Positions 41,401-49,382 of a stretch of DNA of 64,000 bases are shown piece after piece. The first letter of the stretch is position 1, and every line of letters starts with the position of its first letter. A program made the translations under genes and the position numbers. The stretch comes from Streptomyces sp. NBC_00620 (GTDB lineage Bacteria; Actinomycetota; Actinomycetes; Streptomycetales; Streptomycetaceae). The notes below the pieces were generated by a model that had not been told where the DNA came from, did no database searches, and worked only from the letters and a program-made list of their open reading frames with translations. The stretch covers positions 806,001-870,000 of the forward strand of contig NZ_JAPENY010000002.1 in assembly GCF_026341825.1 (NCBI RefSeq). Direction: 5' to 3'.

Positions 41401-42335
41401 ACGGTGAGCGAGGCGCCCATGTTGATGGCCAGCAGGTTGACAGTGCCGCCGATGGTCGCGGTGATGTAGAAGTACGCGTTGTCGGCGGAACTGACCTGCG
41501 AGGCCACGATCACCGGGACGAGGTAGACCACGGCGAGCGAGAACAGCGAGCCGGTGTAGTCGCCCGCGAGGAAGCGCCCGATCTCCTTGACCGAGGGTGC
41601 TTCCGTGTCCTCCTTGGTCGCCTTCACATGGCGGGGCACCAGGCGCCGGAAGACCAGCCAGCCGAGCGGCACGGCGGACATGGCGATCGCCGCGACCCAC
41701 GACACGAAGACGCCCGTCGCGGGGATCGCGGAGGCCAGGGCGACGAGCAGCACCAGCTTCACCACGGAGAACACGGTGTTGCCGACCGGCACCCACAGCG
41801 CGCTGCGCAGGCCGGTCAGCACCCCGTCCTGGAGCGTCAGCAGCGACCAGGCGACGACCGCGAGGACGAAGCCGAGGCCGGGCAGCGGTCCCTGCAGGAA
41901 CCGGTACGAGGGTCCCCAGATGTTCAGCGTGAGCAGAAAGGCGACGGCGGCCAGCGCCACGACCACCGAACTGCCCGCGTACGTACGGAAGATGAGGCGC
42001 CCGGTGGCGCGGCCCGCGACCGGGATGAAGCGCGCCAGGGCGCCCGTCAGGGTCACCGCGGTGAGGCCCGCGAGGAGCTTCATCGCGGCGATCGCCGCGG
42101 AACCCTGGCCGACCGCGGTCTCGGAGTAGTAGCGGGCGGCGACCAGCCAGTAGCCGAGCCCGAGCACCGCGGAGATACCGGTGTTGAGCATCAGGGCGTA
42201 GGCGTTGCGGAACAGCTGGTTTCCTCCGCTCCCGCCCTTGCCGCGGCCGGGCAGGCGGAGGCGGCGGCCCGTGCGCTGTGCGGGCGCCTCGGCGGTCGGC
42301 GATGAAGCCTGGGTGGTGGTCGTCGTGTCAGACAC
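38493..42335 (-). CDS. fused polysaccharide flippase (Wzx/MATE-like) and membrane glycosyltransferase-like protein
   Basis: A 1280-residue membrane protein, GTG start at 42335. Residues ~35-460 form a Wzx/MurJ-type flippase with 12 or so spans ('RNAYALMLNTGISAVLGLGYW', 'FLAGDYTGSLFSLAVVYLVPVIVASQ'). Residues ~640-1280 are a second polytopic domain of GT-C type with extracytoplasmic loops ('SGWVGQDYFSPQGFTYLLYL', 'ATVPAHQLTPFVMLGVLAVL'). Between them is a ~170-residue Pro/Glu/Ser-rich cytoplasmic linker. Part of the linker (40633-40556) is encoded by a Streptomyces intergenic repeat, which suggests a late fusion of two genes. It ends the six-gene operon and likely moves lipid-linked repeat units. 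Confidence 0.85.
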   Translation of the reverse strand: MSDTTTTTQASSPTAEAPAQRTGRRLRLPGRGKGGSGGNQLFRNAYALMLNTGISAVLGLGYWLVAARYYSETAVGQGSAAIAAMKLLAGLTAVTLTGALARFIPVAGRATGRLIFRTYAGSSVVVALAAVAFLLTLNIWGPSYRFLQGPLPGLGFVLAVVAWSLLTLQDGVLTGLRSALWVPVGNTVFSVVKLVLLVALASAIPATGVFVSWVAAIAMSAVPLGWLVFRRLVPRHVKATKEDTEAPSVKEIGRFLAGDYTGSLFSLAVVYLVPVIVASQVSSADNAYFYITATIGGTVNLLAINMGASLTVEGSHDPARLAANTRAALKRMARIMLPVGALLFLGAPFILRVFGQGYADAATPLLRWFAIGGLLRVVMETYFAVLRAQSRTAGLAWLQGLLCALVLGLTVILLPRMGLTGAGVAEVASLAVIVTISAPRLYRILRTAPAEVPAGAAPDGDLADLGAGEVPKPKRGPAWALDADTLALGVHVDFDHLERRPDVRPGPGTPPTGTPAVRPIHRPTWALGTKPSVVGLPVEAREPGSEASVGPSEAPEIDAPFEAQESESAPIGARGVTSSGSAAWARPATENPHPADKEDPPPPSPHKGLTPPTKPGVILGCLLISALLLYWVPALTLNDGALDRMGGLGLISVLPLPTLVGAALLITVFASLLWMAREHKGLLLVTLLATVVSLHALPAVIETEPRFATAWQHLGFLDYIDRTGSAVPDLDARWSWPGFFAAAAFVAKACGVTDLTEVIRWWPLAMQLLYLAPMFLLVRSMRAGWRAKWTGIWIFVLSGWVGQDYFSPQGFTYLLYLAFVAILLVWFRAPRVLWTKRRPGEAEVEPANRRQQAVLLMVLIGLFAATVPAHQLTPFVMLGVLAVLVLVGRSELRGLPILFAVLVAVWVGFMAEPYWSGHFNELFGGVGGVGGNVSSSVSGRIEGGSSTHKLVLYTRVLLAAGVMTFACYGWWRRRENKYRERSLLVLTFVPFLGFGMQSYGGEMALRVFMFALPGAAMLAALALFPRTGVTAKERDRDRVSLAPLAALMAGLVLMGGFLVARWGNEPFERVRPGEVAAMNYVYAHDDPTVRLLWMSNDTVENVTPSIPWGSRDMEKVEYVPTLAPVDPVLVSGLVKALKDAGPNSYLMINRSQVVYLQLDVGYSPTWQTRLLKNLDERQELKKVFVNDDVTMYSLRKQPEGEIPKADPGPIGPQVTWTPWSVVGGLAAVALIVLLTAREAVRVAVRPSVRQLRWLQSSFWFALPLLAVLLASLVQRFLTMK
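40556..40633. repeat. Streptomyces intergenic-type repeat element inside coding sequence
   Basis: The stretch with 'TGTGGCTGGTCGCGCCCACG', 'CGGCGGAGCCGC' and 'CCCCGCGCCCCTATCGGGGC' is the long form of a repeat very common between Streptomyces genes; a short form occurs at 62505-62561. Here it is read through in frame as part of the linker of the flippase fusion, and gives GARGVTSSGSAAWARPATEN. Confidence 0.65.
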
Positions 42336-43125
42336 GGGAACTGATGGCCTTTCGGCGGACCTGTCGTGCTCTTCGGACCATGGCGTACCCCTTGGTGAGG
42401 GCGCGGTCCCTGGCGAAGTTGAGGGCGATCGCGCGGCCTTCGACGAGCCGCTCGAACTCCTCTATCCCGGTGCTGCGGCGCACGGTGACACGCTGCAGGG
42501 CGTACGGTCCCTGGCGGCGGCGCGCCAGGGCGTTGCCGACGGCGAGCGACTGGGCGAAGCCCGCCGTACGCACCGCTTGGCGCACCCGGCGGCTGGAGTA
42601 GCCGTACGGGTACGCGAACGAGGCGGGGCCGGTGCCCAGTTCGTCGGCGATGATCTCCCTGCAGCGCAGCACCTCGAACCGGAGCGCGTCCTCGGCGAGC
42701 TGGTCCATCTGCGGGTGCGTATGACTGTGCCCGCCGATCTCGACCTGCTCGGCGGCGAGTTTGCGCACCTGGTCCCAGTCCAGCATGGTGTCGAGGCCGC
42801 CCCCGGTGTCGTACGCGCCCCTGATCCACCCCGTCGAGACGAACAGCGTGGCCGCGAAGCCGTGCTTGGCGAGCACGGGCAGCCCGTGCCGGTGCACGCC
42901 CTCGTATCCGTCGTCGAAGGTGACGAGGACGGGCCGCTCCGGCAGCGGTCCGCCCTCGCGCCAACTCGCCGCCAGCCGAGCCGTGCTGACCGGGGTGAAC
43001 CCCTGCTCGTAGAGCAGCGCCATCTGCTCGGCGAAGGCGTCGGGCGTGACGGACAGTTCGCGCGTCGCGTCGCTCGGCTGCCGTGCGATCGAGTGGTACA
43101 TGAGGATCGGCACAGGTCCGTTCAT
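42328..43125 (-). CDS. polysaccharide deacetylase
   Basis: A 265-residue NodB-homology protein. Motif 1 is TFDDGYEG (catalytic base Asp and metal Asp), motif 2 is HSHTHPQM (metal His pair), then 'REIIADELGTGPASFAYPYGYSSRRV', typical of carbohydrate esterase family 4. There is no signal peptide in the first residues, so it may act on cytoplasmic intermediates or be exported non-classically. It would remove acetyl groups from amino sugars of the polymer. It overlaps both neighbours (4 bp upstream, 8 bp downstream). Confidence 0.9.
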   Translation of the reverse strand: MNGPVPILMYHSIARQPSDATRELSVTPDAFAEQMALLYEQGFTPVSTARLAASWREGGPLPERPVLVTFDDGYEGVHRHGLPVLAKHGFAATLFVSTGWIRGAYDTGGGLDTMLDWDQVRKLAAEQVEIGGHSHTHPQMDQLAEDALRFEVLRCREIIADELGTGPASFAYPYGYSSRRVRQAVRTAGFAQSLAVGNALARRRQGPYALQRVTVRRSTGIEEFERLVEGRAIALNFARDRALTKGYAMVRRARQVRRKAISSRV

Positions 43126-44138
43126 GCCGCGGCCTCCTCGTCGTCCGCTGCCGGGGGCGGGGCCACCTCGATCTCCACGACGGAGAACGTGGCGCCGCCC
43201 CTGCGGGCCCGGATGCTCCCGAGTGCGTACCCGCCCGCGGCCGTCAGCACTCCGGCGACGATGGCTCCCGCGCGGCCCGCGCCGCCCGGGCGTGCCAGTA
43301 CCGCGTCCCGCAGCCCGCGGGCGACCCCGGCGGGCAGCACACGGGTGGTGTAGCGGCGCTCGGACTCAAGCCCCTTGTCGGCGCCGACACTTCGGGCGAC
43401 GAGGGCTTTGGAGAGGCCCTCGGCGTACGCCCGCGTGCGGAAGTACGCGAAGTGCTCGCGTGCTTCCGGCACCCGGTGGTGGATAACCGCCCTGTCGTCG
43501 ATCAGGAGGATCGCGTCCGGTCTGGCGCGGGTGAGGCGGATGCACAGCTCCGTCTCCTCGCAGCCCAGCGGGCGTTTGTCGCCGTCGCGGCCGATGCCGG
43601 TCGCGAAGCCCCCGGCCGCGTCGAACGCCGTACGGCGGAACGAGGCGTTGCCGCCGAGGACATTGCGGACCTGGACCCGGCCCGGGGGCAGGCCCCGGTA
43701 TGTGCAGCCCACCACCCAGTCGAACTCCTCGGGGAACCAGGCCGGCCGGCGGCCCGACGCCCAGATCGGCACCGTACGGCCGCCGACGGCCATCACCAGC
43801 GGATCGTCGTACCCTGACGCGAAGTACCGCAGCCAGTCCCGCTCGGCGACGGCGTCGTCGTCGAGGAAGGCGATGATCCCGCCGCGCGCGGCGCCGATAC
43901 CGGTGTTGCGGCCGGCGGACAGGCCGCGGGGGCCCGCGTTGGCGAGCACCCGCACCCCGTCGGTCTCCTTGTACTCCCTGGTCAGCCGCTCCAGGAGAGC
44001 GGCGTTGTGGTCCACGACCAGGAGCGTTTCCAGCGCGGGCAGGGACTGCGCCGCTACCGAGGAGACCGCCGCGAGGATGTCCTCCCAGCGGTCCTCGGTG
44101 TAGACGCAGACCACAACGGAGATGTCATGCTCGCTCAA
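43122..44138 (-). CDS. family 2 glycosyltransferase
   Basis: A 338-residue GT-A transferase. The TTG at 44138 overlaps the stop of the upstream GT (TTGA) and has GAGAGG eight bases before it; it gives 'SEHDISVVVCVYTEDRWEDILAAVSSV'. The nucleotide-sugar DxD-like motif is 'AFLDDDAVAERDWL', and the catalytic base region is 'RPLGCEETELCIRLTRA'. The last ~50 residues hold a weakly hydrophobic region and an acidic end. It adds one sugar of the exopolysaccharide repeat; donor and acceptor are unknown. Confidence 0.9.
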   Translation of the reverse strand: MSEHDISVVVCVYTEDRWEDILAAVSSVAAQSLPALETLLVVDHNAALLERLTREYKETDGVRVLANAGPRGLSAGRNTGIGAARGGIIAFLDDDAVAERDWLRYFASGYDDPLVMAVGGRTVPIWASGRRPAWFPEEFDWVVGCTYRGLPPGRVQVRNVLGGNASFRRTAFDAAGGFATGIGRDGDKRPLGCEETELCIRLTRARPDAILLIDDRAVIHHRVPEAREHFAYFRTRAYAEGLSKALVARSVGADKGLESERRYTTRVLPAGVARGLRDAVLARPGGAGRAGAIVAGVLTAAGGYALGSIRARRGGATFSVVEIEVAPPPAADDEEAAA

Positions 44139-44953
44139 GACACCTCTCCCAGGCCCGAGTTGATCTGAGCGGCGTGCGGCCTGCGGCGCAGCGCACGCCG
44201 GTTGGAGCGCTCCTTGAGGATCACCTTGAGCACCCGGATTCCGTCCCGGACGGCCCGCAGATTGCTGGAGCCGTGGATGCGGAGGTACTCGTGGCTCGGG
44301 ATCTCCTGGACCTTGAGACCCGCCTTGACGACCCGGATGTTCATCAGGGTCTCGACCTCGAAGCCGGTGCAGTCGAGGTCGATCTTGTCCAGGCAGTGCC
44401 GCCAGAACGCGTTGTATCCGTAGCAGAGGTCGGTGTAACGCGCGCCGAACTTGGCGTTGACGGCCGCGCACAGCACATGGTTGCCGAGCTTGCGGATCGG
44501 TGTCATGTCGGACGTGCCGCCGCCGTTGGCGAACCGCGAGCCCTTGGCGAAGTCCGCCCCGGACACCAGCGCCGAGACGTACGACACGATCTCGTTGCCG
44601 TCGGCCGAGCCGTCCGCGTCGACCATCACGATGATGTCGCCGGTCGACGCCTCGAACCCGGTGATCAGGGCATCCCCCTTGCCCTTTCCGCGCTGCTTGA
44701 CGACCTTGACGTCGGGCCACAGTCCACGGGCCACTTCGACGGTGTCGTCGGTGGAATTGCCGTCCACAAGAACCACTTCATGTATCCAGTCGGGAAGTGT
44801 CTTGAAGACGTACGGAAGATTCTCGGCCTCATTCATGGCCGGAATCACCACACTCACCGGTGGCGCAATGGCCAGGTGAGAGGAGATCGGTCGGTATTTG
44901 GCGGCCATGGTCGGATCTTGGCCCGAAACTGCTGGGCGCAGAACTGAGCTCAT
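44135..44953 (-). CDS. family 2 glycosyltransferase (dolichol-phosphate mannose synthase-like)
   Basis: A 272-residue GT2 enzyme starting at ATG 44953. 'PPVSVVIPAMNEAENLPYVFKTLP', 'VDGNSTDDTVEVARGLWPDVKVV' and the metal motif 'VMVDADGSADG' are typical of polyprenyl-phosphate hexosyl transferases (DPM1-like). No C-terminal membrane domain is present, as in the soluble class. It probably makes a polyprenyl-phosphate sugar used by the GT-C-like half of the fusion protein. Upstream in the frame the sequence is not coding. Confidence 0.9.
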   Translation of the reverse strand: MSSVLRPAVSGQDPTMAAKYRPISSHLAIAPPVSVVIPAMNEAENLPYVFKTLPDWIHEVVLVDGNSTDDTVEVARGLWPDVKVVKQRGKGKGDALITGFEASTGDIIVMVDADGSADGNEIVSYVSALVSGADFAKGSRFANGGGTSDMTPIRKLGNHVLCAAVNAKFGARYTDLCYGYNAFWRHCLDKIDLDCTGFEVETLMNIRVVKAGLKVQEIPSHEYLRIHGSSNLRAVRDGIRVLKVILKERSNRRALRRRPHAAQINSGLGEVS

Positions 44954-45325
44954 GAGTCTGGTCCCTCTCGTCCGGTGGACCGCCCGCCCCTGGGCGGTCC
45001 GGCTCTTTGTCCGGTTCGAAAGGGGGGTTCTCACTTACGGCATAACGAAATAGATCTCCGTGCGTGCCGGGTGAGCTGGCAAAGCTGCCGGCTTTCAGAA
45101 AACGCAAAAGCCGGTCGCGCGGACGACTCGGCACAAGTGGTCACCGAGCACGGCACCCCCCTACCGCGCCCCGCTCCGGGCCGTCGTCGCGATCTTGAGC
45201 CCTCCCCTAGATCGCATATGCGTTGATGACCCGATGCGGGTGAGATGTACGACGGTATTGATGAATGAGACCGTATGGCAAGACCTGGAACGAAGGCCTC
45301 ACGTTTTTGATGGTTTGACCGTTAC
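44954..45325. other. 372-bp gap within the polysaccharide operon
   Basis: Lies between the FemAB/GNAT-like gene and the first GT2 gene, all on the minus strand. No supported gene. The part 45210-45320 is clearly AT-richer than the surroundings, and the part near 45000 has short GC palindromes (CCGCCC...GGGCGG). A promoter for the GT genes is plausible here; no confident -35/-10 pair was found. Confidence 0.45.
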
Positions 45326-46420
45326 CTAATGCCTCGAACGGATTTTGCCCATCCGCTTGAGGATCCTGTCGGCCGGCTCGAACAGCTCCGGCCGGGCCAG
45401 CACCGCATTGCGCAGTGCCCGGACCGGGGCGCGGCGCGCCCGGTGCCCGATGGCGATCGGATGACGCCGGGTCACCCACCCTTCCGATACGGCGAGTTCC
45501 CGTGTCTTCAGGGAGTCCTTGTATTCCTTCTGGCCCCGCCCAAGATCCAGATATGCAATTCCGTCGGCGGCGGCCGCCTCGGCCATGCGCAAATGCAGGA
45601 TCAGCCCGGGGGAGTACTTCGAGAACGCCGGGTCGTACGCCGGGAACCAGCAGGCCAGAACCCGTCCGGAGCGCAGCCCGAAGTGCCCGGCCACCGGCTT
45701 GCCGTCCGCGTACAGCACCGACAGGATCCCCGCGAACTGCTCGGAGCGGGTGTGGAAGAGCTGCTGCACCAGATGCGTGATCCAGGGGTGCGCGAAGCGG
45801 TCGCTGCGCCCGGTCCTGCGGTACTGCGCGGACTTCCAGTCCATCAGGGTGCGCAGCGCCTCGGGGTCGCGCTCGTCGTGGACGTAGCGCACCTCGCCGG
45901 CGTCCCGGCCGAGCTTGCGCTCCTTGGCGAGCGTCGTCCTGGTGAACTTCGGTGACCGCTCGCGCAGTTGGCTCAGATATGTCTCGTACCCCTGGTCGAC
46001 GTCCATGACCGGGGAGGGGAAGGTGCCGGAGGCGCCCGACTCGAACGGCGCCTGCCCTTCCACCAGATGGTCGAACTCCCATACGGCGAGTCCGCAGGCC
46101 CGCAGCAGCTCGTGGGCGTCCCAGGTGAAGCCGGGCCGGTGCACGACACCCTGGCAGTCCGAGACGCCGATGCCGACGGCCCGGCCGATGCCGGCTCCGG
46201 TGCGCTGGAAGGGGAAGTACGCCACCCCCTCGCCGTTCTCCCGTACGACGGCGATCCGCACGCCGCGCCGGCAGCGGCCCACCGCGAGCGCGAACTCGGG
46301 GGACAGGAACGGGTTCGCCAGCTCGGGCGAGCCGTTCAGATGGGCCTTCGACTGCAGGGCGGTCCACGCCGCCCGGTCGGTGGCTGTCAGCTCGCCGGGA
46401 CGGTACACGCTGATGTCCAC
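45326..46420 (-). CDS. FemAB/GNAT-like acyltransferase
   Basis: A 364-residue acetyltransferase of the FemAB-like GNAT group (Acetyltransf_6 type). Start at GTG 46420, one base after the upstream stop. Blocks: 'NPFLSPEFALAVGRCRRGVRIAVV', 'RSPKFTRTTLAKERKLGRDAGEVRYV', 'ILSVLYADGKPVAGHFGLRSG' and 'DGIAYLDLGRGQKEYKDSLK'. Proteins of this kind are frequent in exopolysaccharide clusters (e.g. cellulose/EpsI-type loci), where they N- or O-acylate sugar units. Acyl donor and acceptor unknown. Confidence 0.82.
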   Translation of the reverse strand: MDISVYRPGELTATDRAAWTALQSKAHLNGSPELANPFLSPEFALAVGRCRRGVRIAVVRENGEGVAYFPFQRTGAGIGRAVGIGVSDCQGVVHRPGFTWDAHELLRACGLAVWEFDHLVEGQAPFESGASGTFPSPVMDVDQGYETYLSQLRERSPKFTRTTLAKERKLGRDAGEVRYVHDERDPEALRTLMDWKSAQYRRTGRSDRFAHPWITHLVQQLFHTRSEQFAGILSVLYADGKPVAGHFGLRSGRVLACWFPAYDPAFSKYSPGLILHLRMAEAAAADGIAYLDLGRGQKEYKDSLKTRELAVSEGWVTRRHPIAIGHRARRAPVRALRNAVLARPELFEPADRILKRMGKIRSRH

Positions 46421-46421
46421 G

Positions 46422-46847
46422 TCAGGAGGCCCGCCTACTCGAGGTACGGCCACGCAGGCGTCGTACCAGTACCAGCAGGAGCATGAGGGTGCTGAGCGCG
46501 GTGACGGCCGCGATCCCACCGGGCATCGACCACTGGTGCAGGGCCAGCATGCCCTGGGCCACCAGCATGTTGACGGCGACCCCTCCGGCGACCGACGCCA
46601 GGACGCGGCCGAACGGTTCAAGGCCGCGCAGCGCGGCCGCGATGGCGGCCGACGGCGCGGCGAGCAGGAAGAACAGCGTGAAAGGGCCGCGCAGCGGTGA
46701 GTCCGCGTCGGCGAACGCAAGAATCGCGCCGACGGCTCCCACGACCGTCGCGGCACCGGCGAGCAGCGGCAGCAGGTCCCTCCCCGGACCCTGCCCCGTC
46801 TCCTCCGTGGTGCCTGATGAAGGTGTCTTCATACGTATGGTCTGCAT
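46422..46847 (-). CDS. small membrane protein, first gene of polysaccharide operon
   Basis: About 141 residues from ATG 46847 (a GTG at 46943 and ATG 46832 are alternatives; none has a strong ribosome site). Three to four hydrophobic segments (~'LLPLLAGAATVVGAVGAILAF', 'GPFTLFFLLAAPSAAIAAAL', 'MLVAQGMLALHQ', 'AAVTALSTLMLLLVLVRRL') end in an Arg-rich tail. I do not recognise the family. Its stop is one base before the start of the acyltransferase gene, so it is cotranscribed. Confidence 0.7.
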   Translation of the reverse strand: MQTIRMKTPSSGTTEETGQGPGRDLLPLLAGAATVVGAVGAILAFADADSPLRGPFTLFFLLAAPSAAIAAALRGLEPFGRVLASVAGGVAVNMLVAQGMLALHQWSMPGGIAAVTALSTLMLLLVLVRRLRGRTSSRRAS

Positions 46848-47022
46848 TGGCGACTTTGCCCCCCGAAGCGCCGGATGCCGGGCTTCAATGTCGCGCAGCG
46901 TACGCGTGGCCGTCAAGATGCGGAAGCCGTTGGCGAGACTCACTCCGGTCCTCAGACAACGGTTCCCCGGAGGCGCCGGCTGCCTCCGGGGAACTGCCGC
47001 TCAGGTCAAGCGAGTTGGGGCG

Positions 47023-48231
47023 TTACGGGACGAGCTTCAGGAGCTTGTTCGGCGAGCCGGTGCCCGGGCTGGTGACCACGTTGGACGTGGCACCGGCGAC
47101 CAGGGCCGCGGAGACCTGCGCCGGGGTGGCCGAGGTGTGGCTCGCGAGGTAGATCGCCGCCGCGCCCGCGACGTGCGGCGTGGCCATCGACGTACCCGAG
47201 AGCGTGGCGGTGGCGGTGTCGCTGGTGTTGTAGCCGGCGACGATCGAGGAACCGGGGGCGAAGATGTCCAGGACCGAGCCGTAGTTGGAGTAGCTGGCCC
47301 TGGCGTCCGTGCTGGTGGTGGCGCCGACCGTGATCGCTGTGGCGACCCGGGCGGGGGAGTACGAGGAGGCGTTGGCGTTGCTGTTGCCCGCCGCGATCGC
47401 GTAGGTCACACCGCTCGCGATGGAGTTCGAGACGGCCGTGTCCAGTGTGGTGGAGGCGGATCCGCCGAGCGACATGTTGGCGACCGACGGGGTGGTGTGG
47501 TTCGCGGTCACCCAGTTGATGCCCGCGATGACGCCCGCGGTGGTGCCGGAGCCGGCGTTGTCGAGCACGCGGACCGCCACGATGTTCGCCTTCTTGGCGA
47601 CACCGTAGGTGGAGCCCGCGATGGTGGTGGCCACATGGGTGCCGTGGCCGTTGCCGTCCTGCGCGACGCTGTCGCCCTCGACGGCGTCGTAGCCGTAGGT
47701 GGCGCGCCCGGAGATCTGGGTGTGCGTGATGCGGACGCCGGTGTCGATGACGTACGCGGTCACGCCGGTGCCCGCGGTGTCCGGGTAGGTGTAGGTGGTG
47801 GAGAGCGGCAGCGCCGCCTGGTCGATGCGGTCCAGGCCCCAGGGGGCGCTGGTCTGCGTGGTGTCGGTGAGGTGGACCGTCTGGTTCTGCTCGACCGTGG
47901 CGACCGACGGGTCGGCGGCGAGTCTCGCGGCCTCGTCCGCCGAGAGGGTGGCCGTGTAGCCGTTCAGCGCGGCGCCGAACGTCTTCTTCACCGTGCCGCC
48001 GTACTCGTTGATCAGCTCTTTGCCTTCGCTCGAAGAGGCCTTGAAACCGGCCGCCTTCTTGAGCGTGATGATGTAGCTGTCCTTGACGGCCGTGGGGGAG
48101 CCGGCGGCGAGCACCGTGCCCTTGGCCGGTGCGGCCTGGGCGGGGAGCGCGGTGAGTCCGCCTACAAGGGCTGCGGTCGCCACGGAGGTTATCGCGGCGA
48201 TCCGGATCTTCTTGCTACGCAGTTGTGCCAT
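47023..48231 (-). CDS. secreted subtilisin-like (S8) serine protease
   Basis: A 402-residue prepro-subtilisin. Signal peptide residues 1-34 (ALPAQA), I9 inhibitor propeptide ~50-120 ('DSYIITLKKAAGFK', 'GYTATLSADEAARLAADPSVATVEQNQ'), then the S8 domain of the proteinase K/aqualysin group. Catalytic residues: Asp163 (VIDTG), His196 (GNGHGTHV), oxyanion Asn in AAGNSN, Ser348 (GTSMATPH). The gene shares a 310-bp upstream region with the divergent SGNH lipase. It should be an extracellular endopeptidase. Confidence 0.94.
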   Translation of the reverse strand: MAQLRSKKIRIAAITSVATAALVGGLTALPAQAAPAKGTVLAAGSPTAVKDSYIITLKKAAGFKASSSEGKELINEYGGTVKKTFGAALNGYTATLSADEAARLAADPSVATVEQNQTVHLTDTTQTSAPWGLDRIDQAALPLSTTYTYPDTAGTGVTAYVIDTGVRITHTQISGRATYGYDAVEGDSVAQDGNGHGTHVATTIAGSTYGVAKKANIVAVRVLDNAGSGTTAGVIAGINWVTANHTTPSVANMSLGGSASTTLDTAVSNSIASGVTYAIAAGNSNANASSYSPARVATAITVGATTSTDARASYSNYGSVLDIFAPGSSIVAGYNTSDTATATLSGTSMATPHVAGAAAIYLASHTSATPAQVSAALVAGATSNVVTSPGTGSPNKLLKLVP

Positions 48232-48541
48232 TACGAGGGAGTCCTCCTCGGGCAGCGGCGCCTGGGTGGGGCGCGCGCGTGTGGGGGTGCGCGGAGATCG
48301 GGCGCACAGCCCGGAGTGTCGCGTTCCACCCCGGGTCGAGGTAAAGACTCGGTGATCTCCCCTTGCGACTCAAGGGCGTTGACCTCTTGTCACGACTCTG
48401 TCATGAGCACGTAATCAAACTCATGGTGAACACACAGGGTAGGGACCGGAAAGGCCCCGAAAGTCTTGGCATGGACACTTCCTGTCAACACGCGTAGCTG
48501 GTACGAAAGTTGTGGCAGAGATCCTGCTAAAGGGAGGTTCC
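48232..48541. other. divergent promoter region of subtilisin and SGNH lipase
   Basis: 310 bp without a gene. It contains motif copy 3 (TGTCAACACGCGTAG, 48483-48497) 45 bp before the lipase start, AAGGGAGG as the lipase ribosome site, and GAGGAGG-type sequence for the subtilisin. No hairpin of note. Confidence 0.5.
48483..48497 (+). promoter_or_regulatory. shared secreted-hydrolase upstream motif, copy 3
   Basis: TGTCAACACGCGTAG, identical to 12698-12712. The close spacing to the lipase start suggests that it overlaps the core promoter of this gene. Confidence 0.45.
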
Positions 48542-49351
48542 ATGAGACGTTCCCGAATTACGGCATACGTGACCTCACTCCTCCTCGCCGTCGGCTTCGC
48601 CCTTACCGGGGCAGCGGCGGCGCAGGCGTCCTCAACCCTTGCGGCCACCGGCTATGTGGCCCTCGGTGACTCCTACTCCTCCGGCGTCGGCGCAGGCAGC
48701 TACATCAGCTCCAGCGGCGACTGCAAGCGCAGCACGAAGGCCTACCCCTACCTCTGGGCGGCCGCGCATTCACCCTCGTCGTTCAACTTCACCGCTTGCT
48801 CGGGCGCTCGTACGGGTGATGTCGTCGCCAACCAGCTGACCCCCCTCAACTCCTCCACCGGCCTTGTCTCCCTCAGCATCGGCGGCAACGACGCGGGCTT
48901 CGCCGACGTCATGACGACGTGCGTGCTCCAGTCCGAGAGCAACTGCCTCGCACGCATCGCGACCGCGAAGGCCTACGTCGACTCGACACTCCCCGGCAAA
49001 CTCGACACCGTCTACTCGGCGATCAGCGCGAAGGCCCCGTCCGCCCATGTGGTCGTCCTGGGCTACCCCCGCTTCTACAAGCTCAACGGCAGCTGCCTGA
49101 CCGGCCTTTCGGAGGCCGAGCGAGCCGCGATCAACGGCGCCGCCGACTACCTGGACAGCGCGATCGCCAAGCGTGCCGCCAACCATGGCTTCACCTTCGG
49201 CGACGTCAGGGGCACCTTCACCGGCCACGAGATCTGCTCGGGCAGCGCCTGGCTGCACAGCGTGAACTGGCTGAACATCGGTGAGTCGTACCACCCGACC
49301 GCAGCGGGCCAGTCCGGCGGCTATCTGCCGGTCTTCACCGCCGTGGCCTGA
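48542..49351 (+). CDS. secreted SGNH-family lipase/esterase
   Basis: A 269-residue GDSL/SGNH hydrolase starting at ATG 48542 (AAGGGAGG upstream). Signal peptide 1-29 (AAAAQA). Block I is 'YVALGDSYSSGVGAG' with nucleophile Ser44, block III 'SLSIGGNDAGF' (Gly and Asn of the oxyanion hole), block V 'GESYHPTAAGQ' (Asp/His pair). Six Cys are placed as in Streptomyces secreted lipases of this class with three disulfides (e.g. the S. rimosus lipase; SCO1725 from memory). Extracellular lipid or ester hydrolysis. Confidence 0.93.
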   Translation: MRRSRITAYVTSLLLAVGFALTGAAAAQASSTLAATGYVALGDSYSSGVGAGSYISSSGDCKRSTKAYPYLWAAAHSPSSFNFTACSGARTGDVVANQLTPLNSSTGLVSLSIGGNDAGFADVMTTCVLQSESNCLARIATAKAYVDSTLPGKLDTVYSAISAKAPSAHVVVLGYPRFYKLNGSCLTGLSEAERAAINGAADYLDSAIAKRAANHGFTFGDVRGTFTGHEICSGSAWLHSVNWLNIGESYHPTAAGQSGGYLPVFTAVA

Positions 49352-49382
49352 CCCTCCCAGTAGAGAGAGACGGAAGTCCTCT

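Noticed and set aside
38374..41796. 1140-residue minus-strand frame and several long plus-strand frames over the flippase fusion
   Set aside because: All are high-GC shadows; only the 38493-42335 frame shows hydrophobic spans and family motifs.
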